From contig JAQOTA010000053.1 of the NCBI GenBank assembly GCA_029532415.1, positions 1,612,001-1,676,000 on the forward strand: 64,000 nt of DNA. The letters are read 5' to 3'. Below, in pieces: positions 47,931 to 58,423 of this stretch. Source of the stretch: Marasmius tenuissimus (Eukaryota > Basidiomycota > Agaricomycetes > Agaricales > Marasmiaceae). The notes below the pieces were generated by a model that saw nothing but the letters and a program-made list of their open reading frames with translations, searched no databases and was not told where the DNA came from. Position 1 is the stretch's first letter. Every line of letters starts with the position of its first letter. The translations under genes and the position numbers were made by a program.

Positions 47931-50761
47931 GATGGTGGTGGCAAGGGAAAGGGCAACAACAACAGGCAACCACACTGGGTCCAACCGCGAATGTCACGAC
48001 CACGTGAGGCCTGGCCGCAACACCGTCACAAACGTGACATCGTGGGGTTCTGCTCAAACCACCATCTTGCCCGACTGGAAGACGCTACTCTGCTCTATCG
48101 CTGCGGGAAGGAAGCACGGGACGAGGACTTACTCGTGCTTATGCACCCATTTTGGTCTAGGTCACTGAATCCCTCCAAAATCTCGTAGAGCCGGCCCTCG
48201 CCTCCCCTCAATATCTCATAGTCAGCGCTCTATTGATCAGATACTGGAGTTACATCGCCCCTTCCTTGATTGCATTCTCAAACCCCGCTAAAGACGGCTT
48301 CCGATGCTCTGCACTTCAACAATCTGGGCGAACAATCGCTGGGGTGGGGGGGCTATAATCTCGTTTGACCTACGGTCCGATAAGGATCTTACGCCGAGGG
48401 AGGTCAAGGTAAGGCGCTCTTCTTCATCTATCTGTGTCCCTGAACCAGAGTCTTAGTGCTTAGTGGCGCTACACAGAACCCTTGGGGGATTGTAATGGGC
48501 GAGTCTCCGCCCTGCTAGCATTTGATTTCTCGTCTTTACTAGTGTTCAAGGCATTTAAACTCCCGTCCTCGATCCTGAAAGTAATACGGACCATAGCGAC
48601 CCTTGGATACGATAAATTGCAGCAAAATTCACCGGGAATACGTCAAGAAGTTGAGGCACACGGCATCTAATGTTAGTGTCCTCCCTCCCCCATCCGTATG
48701 GCATCTCAAGTCAGCCCTGGATCTAGCGCTTCCAAGAAGCTTTGGCATCTATGATTTTCCTAGTATAACTACCAAATGGTGTTTAGAGTTGTATTCGCAA
48801 CATCCGTGTACACCGAACCCGGCCTTGACCCGCCAGGGATTCATTCCGCTCGAGCAGGTATTTATCGGCCCAAGCGTCCCGTCCTGTTTTCGATTGTGGC
48901 GATTTCGGGTGCCACACATGAGGTTACTAGGGAAGGTGAGCAGGCTTGGAAACTGTGGTAGGCCACGCTGACCTGTCACAGGCTATAGCCGGGCGTGAAT
49001 GTCATTTTTGCAATTTATGTGCAAGCAAAATGTATGACACTTAGCGTCTCAACGCGTATTTGGGCTTGAAACAGTCGGAAAAGAACTGAATTTTGCACAT
49101 CTGGCGCCAAAGTAAGGTTTTATATTCTTGAAACGAAATTGGGTTTCGCACCAACTGTGCGGACCTCAAAGTCAATCTCCATCGAAACGCTGGATCTATG
49201 AGGCCGAAGCCAGTCCAGCAAAAATTTCTCAGGGAATTGAGTTTCAAAGTGAGAGCAGATTTGAATGACAACGCATCTTGCTAATCCTATTTTTCAGGGA
49301 TACGATTCGCATCAAGCCCTAGTGGTATGATGCTACATTCATATAGATCGCGATATTCAGCTCTTTTCGAGCGCCAATCGAACGCCGCCAGAACGAGAAC
49401 CTGCACTACGTTCAAATTAGACCACACTCGTTGAGACTCCCGGGGTTAGATCGTGTTGGAAAGCAGCAGAAAGAATGCTCACTGGCACGTCCGCTAGAAC
49501 GATTACCAGTGCCAACTTAACGCCTGGATTGGAGAGAACAAAAGGGTCCCGTATATCGAGTACAACGGTACGTTATAATTCACTGATGCTACCTTTCCTC
49601 CTGTACACTACTGAATACTGTCAAAGCCCACGGGTCCCCGACTATTGAGTGGCCAACTGTTGATGTGAAACAGCGCGGCGTCGAATCCTGTACACTGCAT
49701 GGCAAAACTGATCTTCCATGACTTCGATGCATCCCCTCGAACTCGAACCTCCGCGTATCGAAGTACCGTACAATTGAAAACCGAACAAACCATAACTGAC
49801 CTTTCAGATTTCCGAATCGGAAACAGGCCGAGTCTTTTTGAGAACTGATTGGTATCACTGTCACAGTCTAGGCTTCAGAGCGGAGGAGTTGTCTGTATAG
49901 TAGGGCAGCTCCTTTTCAAAGCGAGTCCGAAGGGACTTCACGATAGCAGTGAGTCATTTCGATGCAGTTATCAATACTCCTCCAAGTCTGCAACACACTT
50001 ACTCCCGCCGGACTCCTGGGTCTTCCGCCAGGAATATCCTCTTTTAGTTCAGCTATCTTGAATGTAAATGGTGGTTGAAATCGGGCCCCGGGGGACGGGG
50101 GGGATGAGTGGGACGTAAAGGAAGGGGCGTGGGAACTTTCAGGTGAAGTTACTCGAGTGGCGATTTTAGCCAGACAGCTCGAGCCTTTGAGCTTGAAGAC
50201 TCTGCCTACTCCCCACAAGACGTTGGTTTGTGAGGTTAAGGATCTCTGAATCTACCGGCCAAGGGTGCGTCTCCGTGTAGCATGATGGTGTGCCCCGAGC
50301 TGAGAGTTATAGTATTAGCTAGGTCGGCATACGGCTGAATCAACACAACCATGTGTTCGTTTGGGGGGCTGGAGGGAGTCACTAGACCGTAGAGGGTCTC
50401 TACATATCAAAGGTCTACCGTGCTTATTTCGGAGAAATAGCGGCCAGGTGCACTGTGGGGAGAACTGGTTGCCTTGAGAACAGCTTTATTTCTTGGGCTG
50501 GACTAAGTTGGGCACTTGTGCAGCGACGTCATAACTCCAGTGAAGTCTCCCGCCATCTCCCGCCTTCCCTCATGCCCTGATTACACTAGGATGACCTAGG
50601 AATGCGTCACTTCTCCAAGTATCAAATGATGTACCGCAGCAACCTGCTCCTCTTCGTATCCACTAGGTTCATCATATATAAGTTGGTCCCTTATCGAGTT
50701 ACCGCAGAACTTACAAACCCGATTCACCTATCACTCACCATCTACTTGAAACATAACGACA
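47931..50761. other. gene-poor interval
   Basis: The left end is the condensin gene promoter. Open stretches at 48482-48670 and 48603-48971 (plus) and 49041-49271 (minus) could not be joined into a protein or matched to a family. No tRNA-like cloverleaf or B-box was recognised. Confidence 0.4.
50675..50682 (+). promoter_or_regulatory. TATA box of hydrophilic protein gene
   Basis: TATATAAG lies 87 bases before the ATG at 50762. Confidence 0.45.
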
Positions 50762-51576
50762 ATGCCTCTCTTCAAGAGCAAGCCTCATGTTCGTTACGAT
50801 TAACCCCTCGACTCACCTGACTGTAACTGACGCCACTCTTCAGAACACTACCACTCACCACAACGAGCCTTTGACGACTCACGGTGATCATAGTGGCGAC
50901 CACCACGTCGGAACTGGCACCGGAATTGGCGGTGGAACTGGTGCCGCGGGGATGGACCAACCTGGTTATTCCTCCCATACGGCGGGGCACCACGCCCCGC
51001 ACCATGCCCCTGCCACTGGCGCTGGTTACGGTAATGAGCCAGGAATGAACAATGTTCGTAGCTCAAATATATTCGTCACCTTTGCAGTCCCGCTAACATT
51101 CAACTTTTCAGCTTGGTCACAACGATTACGAGCCTGTAGGTGTCGGTTCGTCGGCGAGCGACCCCTACTCTGCTGCTGGTGTCGGACACAACTCTGGTCA
51201 CGCAGGACACAACCCTGGCCACCAGTCCAGCATCCCGCCAACGAGCGCACTCCATGCTGGGTCAGCAGCTAAAGGAGAGCGTCACAGCGGCAGCTCGATG
51301 ACCGGGAAAATGGAGCGAAAAGTTGGGGATATGCTGGGGAGTAAATCATTGCAGGCCAAGGGTATGCAGAAAGAACAGTACGTGTCTGATACTTGTTTTC
51401 TAGTCAAACTCGTGCTGACTCGACGAAATAGAGAAGCCCAAGCTCTCAAAGTACAGAGTTCCGAGCTGGCGGAGGCGGAACGTTTGGAACGAGAGGCTGT
51501 CATGCGTCGTGAACGGGCGGTTGCCCACGGCGCACACCCAGAGAATAAACATTTGGGTGCTGGTTTCACAGACTAG
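50762..51576 (+). CDS. small His/Gly-rich hydrophilic protein (215 aa)
   Basis: Four exons (50762-50788, 50844-51053, 51112-51377, 51432-51576) join to exactly 216 codons. The first exon encodes only MPLFKSKPH. Residues 10-140 or so are a low-complexity, disordered stretch rich in His, Gly, Ser and Thr (GTGTGIGGGTGAAG, HAGHNPGHQ, TAGHHAPHHAPATGAG). The last 75 residues form a charged helix: MTGKMERKVGDMLGSKSLQA, then a Glu/Arg/Ala coil and AHGAHPENKHLGAG. The KMERKVGDMLGSKSLQAKG segment weakly resembles the repeat of CsbD/hydrophilin-type stress proteins, but I cannot place it firmly. There is no signal peptide or membrane segment. A stress-protective or metal-binding role is inference from composition. 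Confidence 0.8.
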
Positions 51577-52949
51577 ACTGGGATGCCCCGTGCCCAGTGA
51601 TTATGACTTGACGAACCTGACAGACTCTGAATAGTATCGATATGAATGATCGACGATGTATAGTAGTGGTACCGCACCCGATTCATTTAATACTTGTACC
51701 ATGTATATAATGAACTTATGGAGTGACACAAATACCCTTCTCGGAATAATTGCATAGGCCCGCGAGATTTGGACCGTCGTTTCGGTGTCCAAGCACACGA
51801 TGTTCATGGTAGAGCTCGTAGACGACTTGAAGCCAATTACCTCACTCGCCGCCCCATTGACCACCTTCCTGCGTTCATGTGCATGAACGATGAAAAGCAG
51901 CTTTGATATATATGTAATGCATGTCAGCCGGTGCCTTTCACGCTTAAATCGACCTGCAACCCCTGGGCCACATGTATCCACGCACGATTTGGAAGTCGCA
52001 AGTCCTATATCCTAGCCTAGACACTCGACTCCAAGAGTTTGTACAAGTGGAAGAATAGAGAATGTCGGGTACTGGTACGTAGTACAAGTTCGAAGAAAGC
52101 ACGTCCGATTGGGCACCAAGTTGAAAAGACCTGCATGAAATAACTTGAGAGTCAGGACCTCTCAAGATGATACTGACTTAGATTGACGGATGCCGGGGTA
52201 ATGATAACCAGTAGAAACTTCCGAGACGCATACACATTGAGGCAGGAATGAGTCTGCATTGACGGAGGTTTCGACAACTTGGAACTTCAGCTGGGGGGGG
52301 TAATTCGTACTTGTCCTTGTACGGGGACAATGAAGTCTGAGGTGAATGAGGTCGCGGCAAAGCTTGATGGTCATGAAGGCAGATGATGGAGGTATAGAAG
52401 CCGGTGATTCGCGAAAAAGAGAGGCAGGGAGTGTGGCAACTTCTCGTTGAAGATGGTGGCAGTGTTCAGCGGTATGGTCAGGTTTGTCTCGGGCCACGTG
52501 AATACGACACTTCGGATATGAATCGCGGTCTGACTTGGGCTCTCCGTTGACCATGCATCGACTCGAATTGACTTATCACGGTGAGGTCGAGTACCGTCCA
52601 TGGTGTCGTTATACTGACCGGGCACTGAATTGAAAACTCTGCGCGTAGACGCTTGTTTGTCAACTTCAAGCGACTCCTCGCCTCACTATGTGGCACCGTA
52701 TTGGTTGCGACTCCAATACCTTTGCGCTGTCTCCTCTAGCGATTTTGGCGACATTGTTTTTCAATATGGATGATGGTGTTTACGCTAACCCGCCGTCATG
52801 CTCCAGTGTCACATCGGCGCGTACCGCAGAGGCGAATGTCATTGTGCACGATGCTGTAATTTCACGCAGAGCCCGTTTCTCATTTGCAGGGGGTATAAAA
52901 CGCTATGTCCTCGGTTTTTTGTACCACTTTCCAACCATAGGACGTTACC
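51577..52949. other. intergenic, upstream of synthetase gene
   Basis: No gene recognised. A poly-G run sits at about 52292-52300. The right end carries the TATA box of the synthetase gene. Confidence 0.4.
52894..52900 (+). promoter_or_regulatory. TATA box of synthetase gene
   Basis: TATAAAA begins 56 bases before the ATG at 52950, implying a very short 5' UTR. Confidence 0.5.
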
Positions 52950-55900
52950 ATGCCAGTCCCTCTCTCCTGTCTGCGGGCACGACAGTCGACCTCGCTCCCT
53001 TCCAGTCTCTCTTTGGGTGATGAACTTGCAGATAGACTTGACCAATCCAACATCGATACCCTCCTCGACTGCCTGTGCGCCACGCATGATCCTGCCATTC
53101 TTTCACCAGACACTCACACAGAAACACTGAAGCACGACACCTTACGCTCCTTTGTATCAACATTTTCCCTTCCTTGTCCTTCCCGACACACGCCTCTGGG
53201 CCGCAATGATCGGGTCGCAGTCGTCCTTCCCACCGGGCCCGTAAACGGAGTGGCCATTCTCGCTGTCGCTGCTTACCACACTTGCGCCCCCTTCAATTCC
53301 AGTTGTACCGCTTCCGAGCTGAAAGAAGACGTTGTCAGATTGAACGTCAAGGCAGTCATCACGACCTCCGACTCAGTACAACGTCTTGAACTCGAAGATC
53401 TTCACCGCGAATTAGGGTGCGATATCATCACTGTCAAGCCGTTGTCCTCTAGACCGGCAGGCCTTTTTGAGCTCTCTCTCTTTGGAGAAGACGAGTACCA
53501 TGCTCCTCGCAGCCCTTCGGCTCTGCATACCCTCGACGACCGTTCTCTCGTTCTCCACACATCTGGAACCAGCGGCAAGAAAAAAGCGGTCCCATACACA
53601 CTACGATCCCTCCTCGTTGGCACTTGGGCTGTTGTAGAATCATGGGATCTACGGGCAACAGACGTGAACAGTGAGTGTCAGGCGCCTGTGGGCCGTCCCA
53701 ATCTAACTATGTGTCGCAGTGAACATGATGCCCCTGTTCCACGTTGGAGGAATCGTCCGCAACCTTTTGGCACCGGTGTTGTCTGGGGGAAGTACGATAG
53801 TGTGCTCCGGCTTTGATCCAATAGCATTCTGGACAATTGCTGCTGATCTAGGAGCGACCTGGTGAGTTAAATAGTCTTTCCTCTTTCAGGTCAACTACTA
53901 ATGTTCCACCTGTGAAGGTACTACGCGGCACCCACCATTCACCATGCTATCCTATGCTCACAGCCAGATCACATAGACGCCACAAAACACGTACGCATTC
54001 GCATGATATGTAATGCGGCAGGTGGTCTGCTACCGTCGCTAGCGCTCGATCTCAAAAAACGATTTCCTCTCGCAGTCGTTTTACCCTCTTATGGGATGAC
54101 CGAGTAAGTTCATGACATGACCTCGGAGCCGATAAACACTGATTCCCCATTCCCCAGGTGTATGCCTATTGCCTCACCACCTACCACCTATCAATTGGAT
54201 CGCCCTGGTTGCTCGGGTATTGCATGTGGACCGTATTTATCCATTCGAGACCCGTCAAACCTCGAGCTCGAACTGCCTCGAGGGAAGACTGGGGCCGTTT
54301 CAGTCCGTGGTCTACCCACTTTTGCCGGCTATGAGGTCTCTCCCGATATTTCCGTCCCCTTGGATACTTCAGCATTCACGAGTGAGGGCTGGTTCGATTC
54401 TGGAGATATGGGGTATATGGATAATGACGGCTATCTCTTCATCACCGGTCGTTCGAAGGAGATTATCAACAAAGGCGGAGAAGTCATCTCGCCGTTCGAA
54501 GTAGAGGAAGCTGTTGTCAATGCAACGAAAGGACGAGTGAAGGTATGTCTTGCAGGTGGTCCCTTTCTCCCTGTTGCCGACCCTTCTCTCTCGTAGACTT
54601 CTCTCGCGTTCTCGGTCGAGCACGATGTCTTACAAGAGACCATTGGAGTGGTCGTCGTTCATGCTTCAGGACAACCTCGTATCGGTTTACTCCAGCTTCA
54701 CGACATGCTAAAGGATCATTTGCATCCGTCCAAGTGGCCTTTTGCCATTGTTTACATGGACGATGTTCCAAAGAACAGGTGGGGTTTCGTGTGGATGTAC
54801 TCTCGATGGATATAAGACTAACATGTATCTCATTATCAATCTAGTGCTGGGAAACCACTCAGGATCAAATTAGGACAGCGGCTCGGACTGGGTTGCCTCT
54901 CTGATTCCGTCCGCGTACTCGACCGCCATTACGAGGCCGACGTGCCAGATTCTCAAGCCTCTCTTTCCGAATCTATTCGATGCAACCGAGTCGAGGTCAA
55001 TATCAATACCGTCGAAACCTGTTTGGCGCGAATGGAAGGCGTTGCTGACGTGGCAGCACGCGTTCGGAACGATGGTCATCTGGAGGCCTATGTTTCCATC
55101 AAAGAAGGCCAAAACCTTGATGAATATTCACTTCGAAGCTCATTGGGTCGGCATTTGCATGGATATGCCATCCCAGAGCTCCACATCCTCCTCCAGTGTC
55201 AGGTACTGCGGAACACAGGAGGCAGCGTCGACTTTGAGGCCATGCAGAGAGACTTGGATCTGCAGCGCAGTCATAAAATGACCTCTCAGGAACGTGCGGT
55301 CCGTGAGATCATTGCTGGCCTCCTCAGTATTGAGCCGAACGTAATTTCCTTGGAATCGGATTTCTTCCTCTTAGGAGGCAATTCTCTCTTACTTGGGCGG
55401 CTGTCGTACGAGATCCGGAAACAGCTTGGAGTTAAGATTCCCGTCACCTCGATATTCACAAATAGCACCATCTCCGGCATATCCTCACTAATTGCGAAAG
55501 TAGACGATGCCTCTATTACAGAATCCACTCCGTATTCAAGCTCTGACTACTCGTCGAGCTCAGCCCTCCTTCTCGCGAGATCTACGGATCCTTCCTCGGG
55601 ACGCCGAGGTCAAAATCATCCCTTAGTGATGATTATACAAACCATTCCATTTGTCTTCTTCAATCAGTTGAAATCTGCCTTTGGATGTGAGTCAGCATGT
55701 TCTCATGCTCTTGTACTCTCTCACCGGACCCCCAAGGCACTCTATTCCTGTATTTCCTTTCGCTTCTAACTCCCCTCGTCAACGGCAGCTTTTGGGAACG
55801 TGTCACGGGCTTAGTCTGTATCCTTTTCGCCGGGCGCATTATCGTACGAATCGTGGCTCCTTGTACCGCAATTCTCTTCAAATGGGTGGTCATCGGTCGA

Positions 55901-58423
55901 TACAGACCAGGAACGTACCCCATGTAAGTTTTGATTCGATTGTACCGGCTGTCTATTGACGCGAACATGTTCATCCTTGTTTAGGTGGTCCAACTATTAC
56001 CTACGATGGTGGATTGTAAATCAAAGCATATTGTTTGTCTTCGGGATTTTTCCTCCTCCGGGTGCCCTGATTGATTGCTTCCCTTTGCGTAGGATCGCCG
56101 GACGTGGCATCTTTGGAGCGCACCCATCTCTTGAAATTTTGTATTACCGTCTTCTGGGGGCCAAAATCGGGGACAACGTCAAAATCGACGAACACGCCCT
56201 GCTCGGGGAATTCGACCTTATTACGATCCACAATGACTGCCGTATAGACAAGGCTCTTATCAGAGGGTTTTGCGTCGAGCGAGGAGGATGTTTCCGACTG
56301 GCGCCCATCGTTCTTGGAAGGGGTGCAGTAGTCAATACATACACCCAGATCTCACCTGGTTCCACTATCGCCGAAGGGTCTGTTTATGGACCTCACTCCT
56401 CATCACTCGAACCACCATCACCCCCGCAACATGCGGCCTACAACAAACAGTCCATTCCAGTTCTGCATTGGTTCCTCCAAGTTGCTGTCGCATGGCCAAT
56501 CATCGTTGTAATAACTTTCATCTCCTGTGCGTTCCGACCGGTCTTTCCCCACACGTAAACTAATCTCAATGCACAGATATTCCTTGGTTCACCGTTCTTT
56601 GGCTGATGTATGATTTGACCATCGTCAATGACAGTCTGGACCCTTTGGCATCAGTGGTTCTATGGTTTGCATCGCCGGAGCGAATTGCATTACACTTTTT
56701 GGCGCGCACAGTCAAAGCCGTTGTTACCCCACTTCTTCAGCTTATTTTGGGTGTACTCGTTAAGCGTGTTCTGGGGTTGAACAAACCCTGCCAAGAGGGG
56801 GAGGGTTCTGTTCCTCAAATGGTGCTATTGCGTCGTTTCGTTAATTCGCACCTACTCTCGGCCCGAAAACTCAAGTCATCGTTCGCTATTCTTGGGACGC
56901 ACTACGAAGTTGTATCCGTGAGTCGCATTGCTTTTAAGTTTTTGCGAACCTGAACAACTCAAACTTGGACAGGTGGTATACCGGATGATGGGCGCAAAAA
57001 TAGGGAGGCAAGTCTATTGGCCAGGGTCAGGTGTTTGGTGCCAGGATCCCGAGCTTCTAGAGATCGGTGACAATGTAAGAGGATCTTTTGACTCCTGGTC
57101 ACCTTACCAGTATCTCGAACCTCATCCATGACTCTGTATTTCAGGTCGTATTCGGATCGCGGTCCGAGATTTTCACGACAGATGCTCTTGGGTCTATGAA
57201 AGTTACCATTGGTGACGGCGGTGCGTACCTGGTTTCAATGTCGTCAACCAAGACACGAGCTGAACAGTGAGAACTTTGCCAGCTATGATAGCGGATCGCG
57301 TGGTGCTTCTTCCTGGCGTATCCGTTGGACCAAGAGCTGTCTTGGGCTCCGGGACACTAACTTCAAGGGGAAAGCGATACCCAGCCGGGTCCACTTGGAT
57401 AGGAAGCGGTACGCTGGGAACGTTTTACTTATCACCCGCATCTAATGCCCTCTTATAGCTGGAGGAGAAGCGTGCTGCTTGAACGAGGGCTCACCTGAAC
57501 TTGAAAAGGAAGGCGGAAAGACTAGCACACCATTCGGGCGCGCCTTCTACGAAGGCAAAGCGCCCTACTTCGTATTCCCATATCCGATGATCCTCGCCAT
57601 TTCCATACTTTTCGTGATCGTGTGTGCGATATACTGGTCAGCCCCCGCCATCTTTGCTGTTCAGGTGCTCAAGGTGCTCTACCTTCGCTTTCCCCAGCTT
57701 CGTCTGCTCCAGTCCCGCTGGTATGAGATAGGGATATTGTATGGGGTAGTGGCCGCGTGCTTCGTCGTGATCGTTACTCTGCAAGGGACGCTGGCTGTGG
57801 CTTGGGTTCTTGCCACGAAATGGGGTGTCATCGGCGAGCGACGACCTGGCGAATATGATTGGGACAAAAGTGATTATTGCCAACGTTGGCAGCTCCACCT
57901 CATTTTCATGAAGTTGATGTCGGGTTATGGGCGGGGCGGGGTAATGATCCCAATGACAGGCACGACATACATCGCGTGGTTTTACAGGATGCTTGGAGCT
58001 AAAATCGGTCGCAACTGTTCGATATTCGCGGGAGGTATCCCTGGATTAATGACGGAACCCGATCTCGTAGAGGTACTTCGCTCCTTCGCTCTTGTGCGGG
58101 TCCAATTGACTTACTTTCCTTTGGACAGTTGGGCGACGATGTTACCTTGGACAATTGCTCTGTTGTCGCTCACATCAACTCACGAGGCAACTTCTCTCTC
58201 AATCAGCTTAAGATCAGTCATGGGTGGGTTCCAACCGTTCACCGCGTTTCAACCCTTTTCTAAAAGTAGTGATGATAGGTGCGCGATGCGAAGCGGGTCT
58301 AGACTGCTCTCCGGCGCTTCGATGGAGGATGATAGTATGCTATGCGAACATACGTTACTCACGTCCGGGGAGGTCGCTGACAGTGGAACGGTGTACGTCG
58401 GGTGGCCTGCCTCACAATCGTGA
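52950..58423 (+). CDS. single-module adenylating synthetase, A-T-(TM-LbH)x3, Pls-like
   Basis: Fifteen exons with fourteen introns of 49-70 bases join to 4686 coding bases (1561 residues). Adenylation (A) domain, about 20-610: TSGTSGKKKA (A3), MPLFHVGGIV at 244-253 (A4), SYGMTE (A5), GWFDSGDMGYMDNDGYL (A7) and PKNSAGKPLR with Lys542 (A10). Thiolation (T) domain: FFLLGGNSLLLGRL with the phosphopantetheine Ser719. Then come three tandem units, each of membrane helices followed by a left-handed beta-helix segment, opened by LLGAKIGDN (about 935), MMGAKIGRQ (about 1180) and MLGAKIGRN (about 1455). This order is that of bacterial epsilon-poly-lysine synthetases (Pls/PosA), where the membrane part forms the chain. 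There is no thioesterase or reductase. The A4 motif is of the acyl-CoA-ligase kind, so the monomer may not be an amino acid. No tailoring gene adjoins. Confidence 0.88.

Noticed and set aside
52950..58423. Alpha-aminoadipate reductase or NRPS-like reductase
   Set aside because: No NAD-binding reductase or thioesterase domain follows the T domain; membrane helices and beta-helix repeats follow instead.
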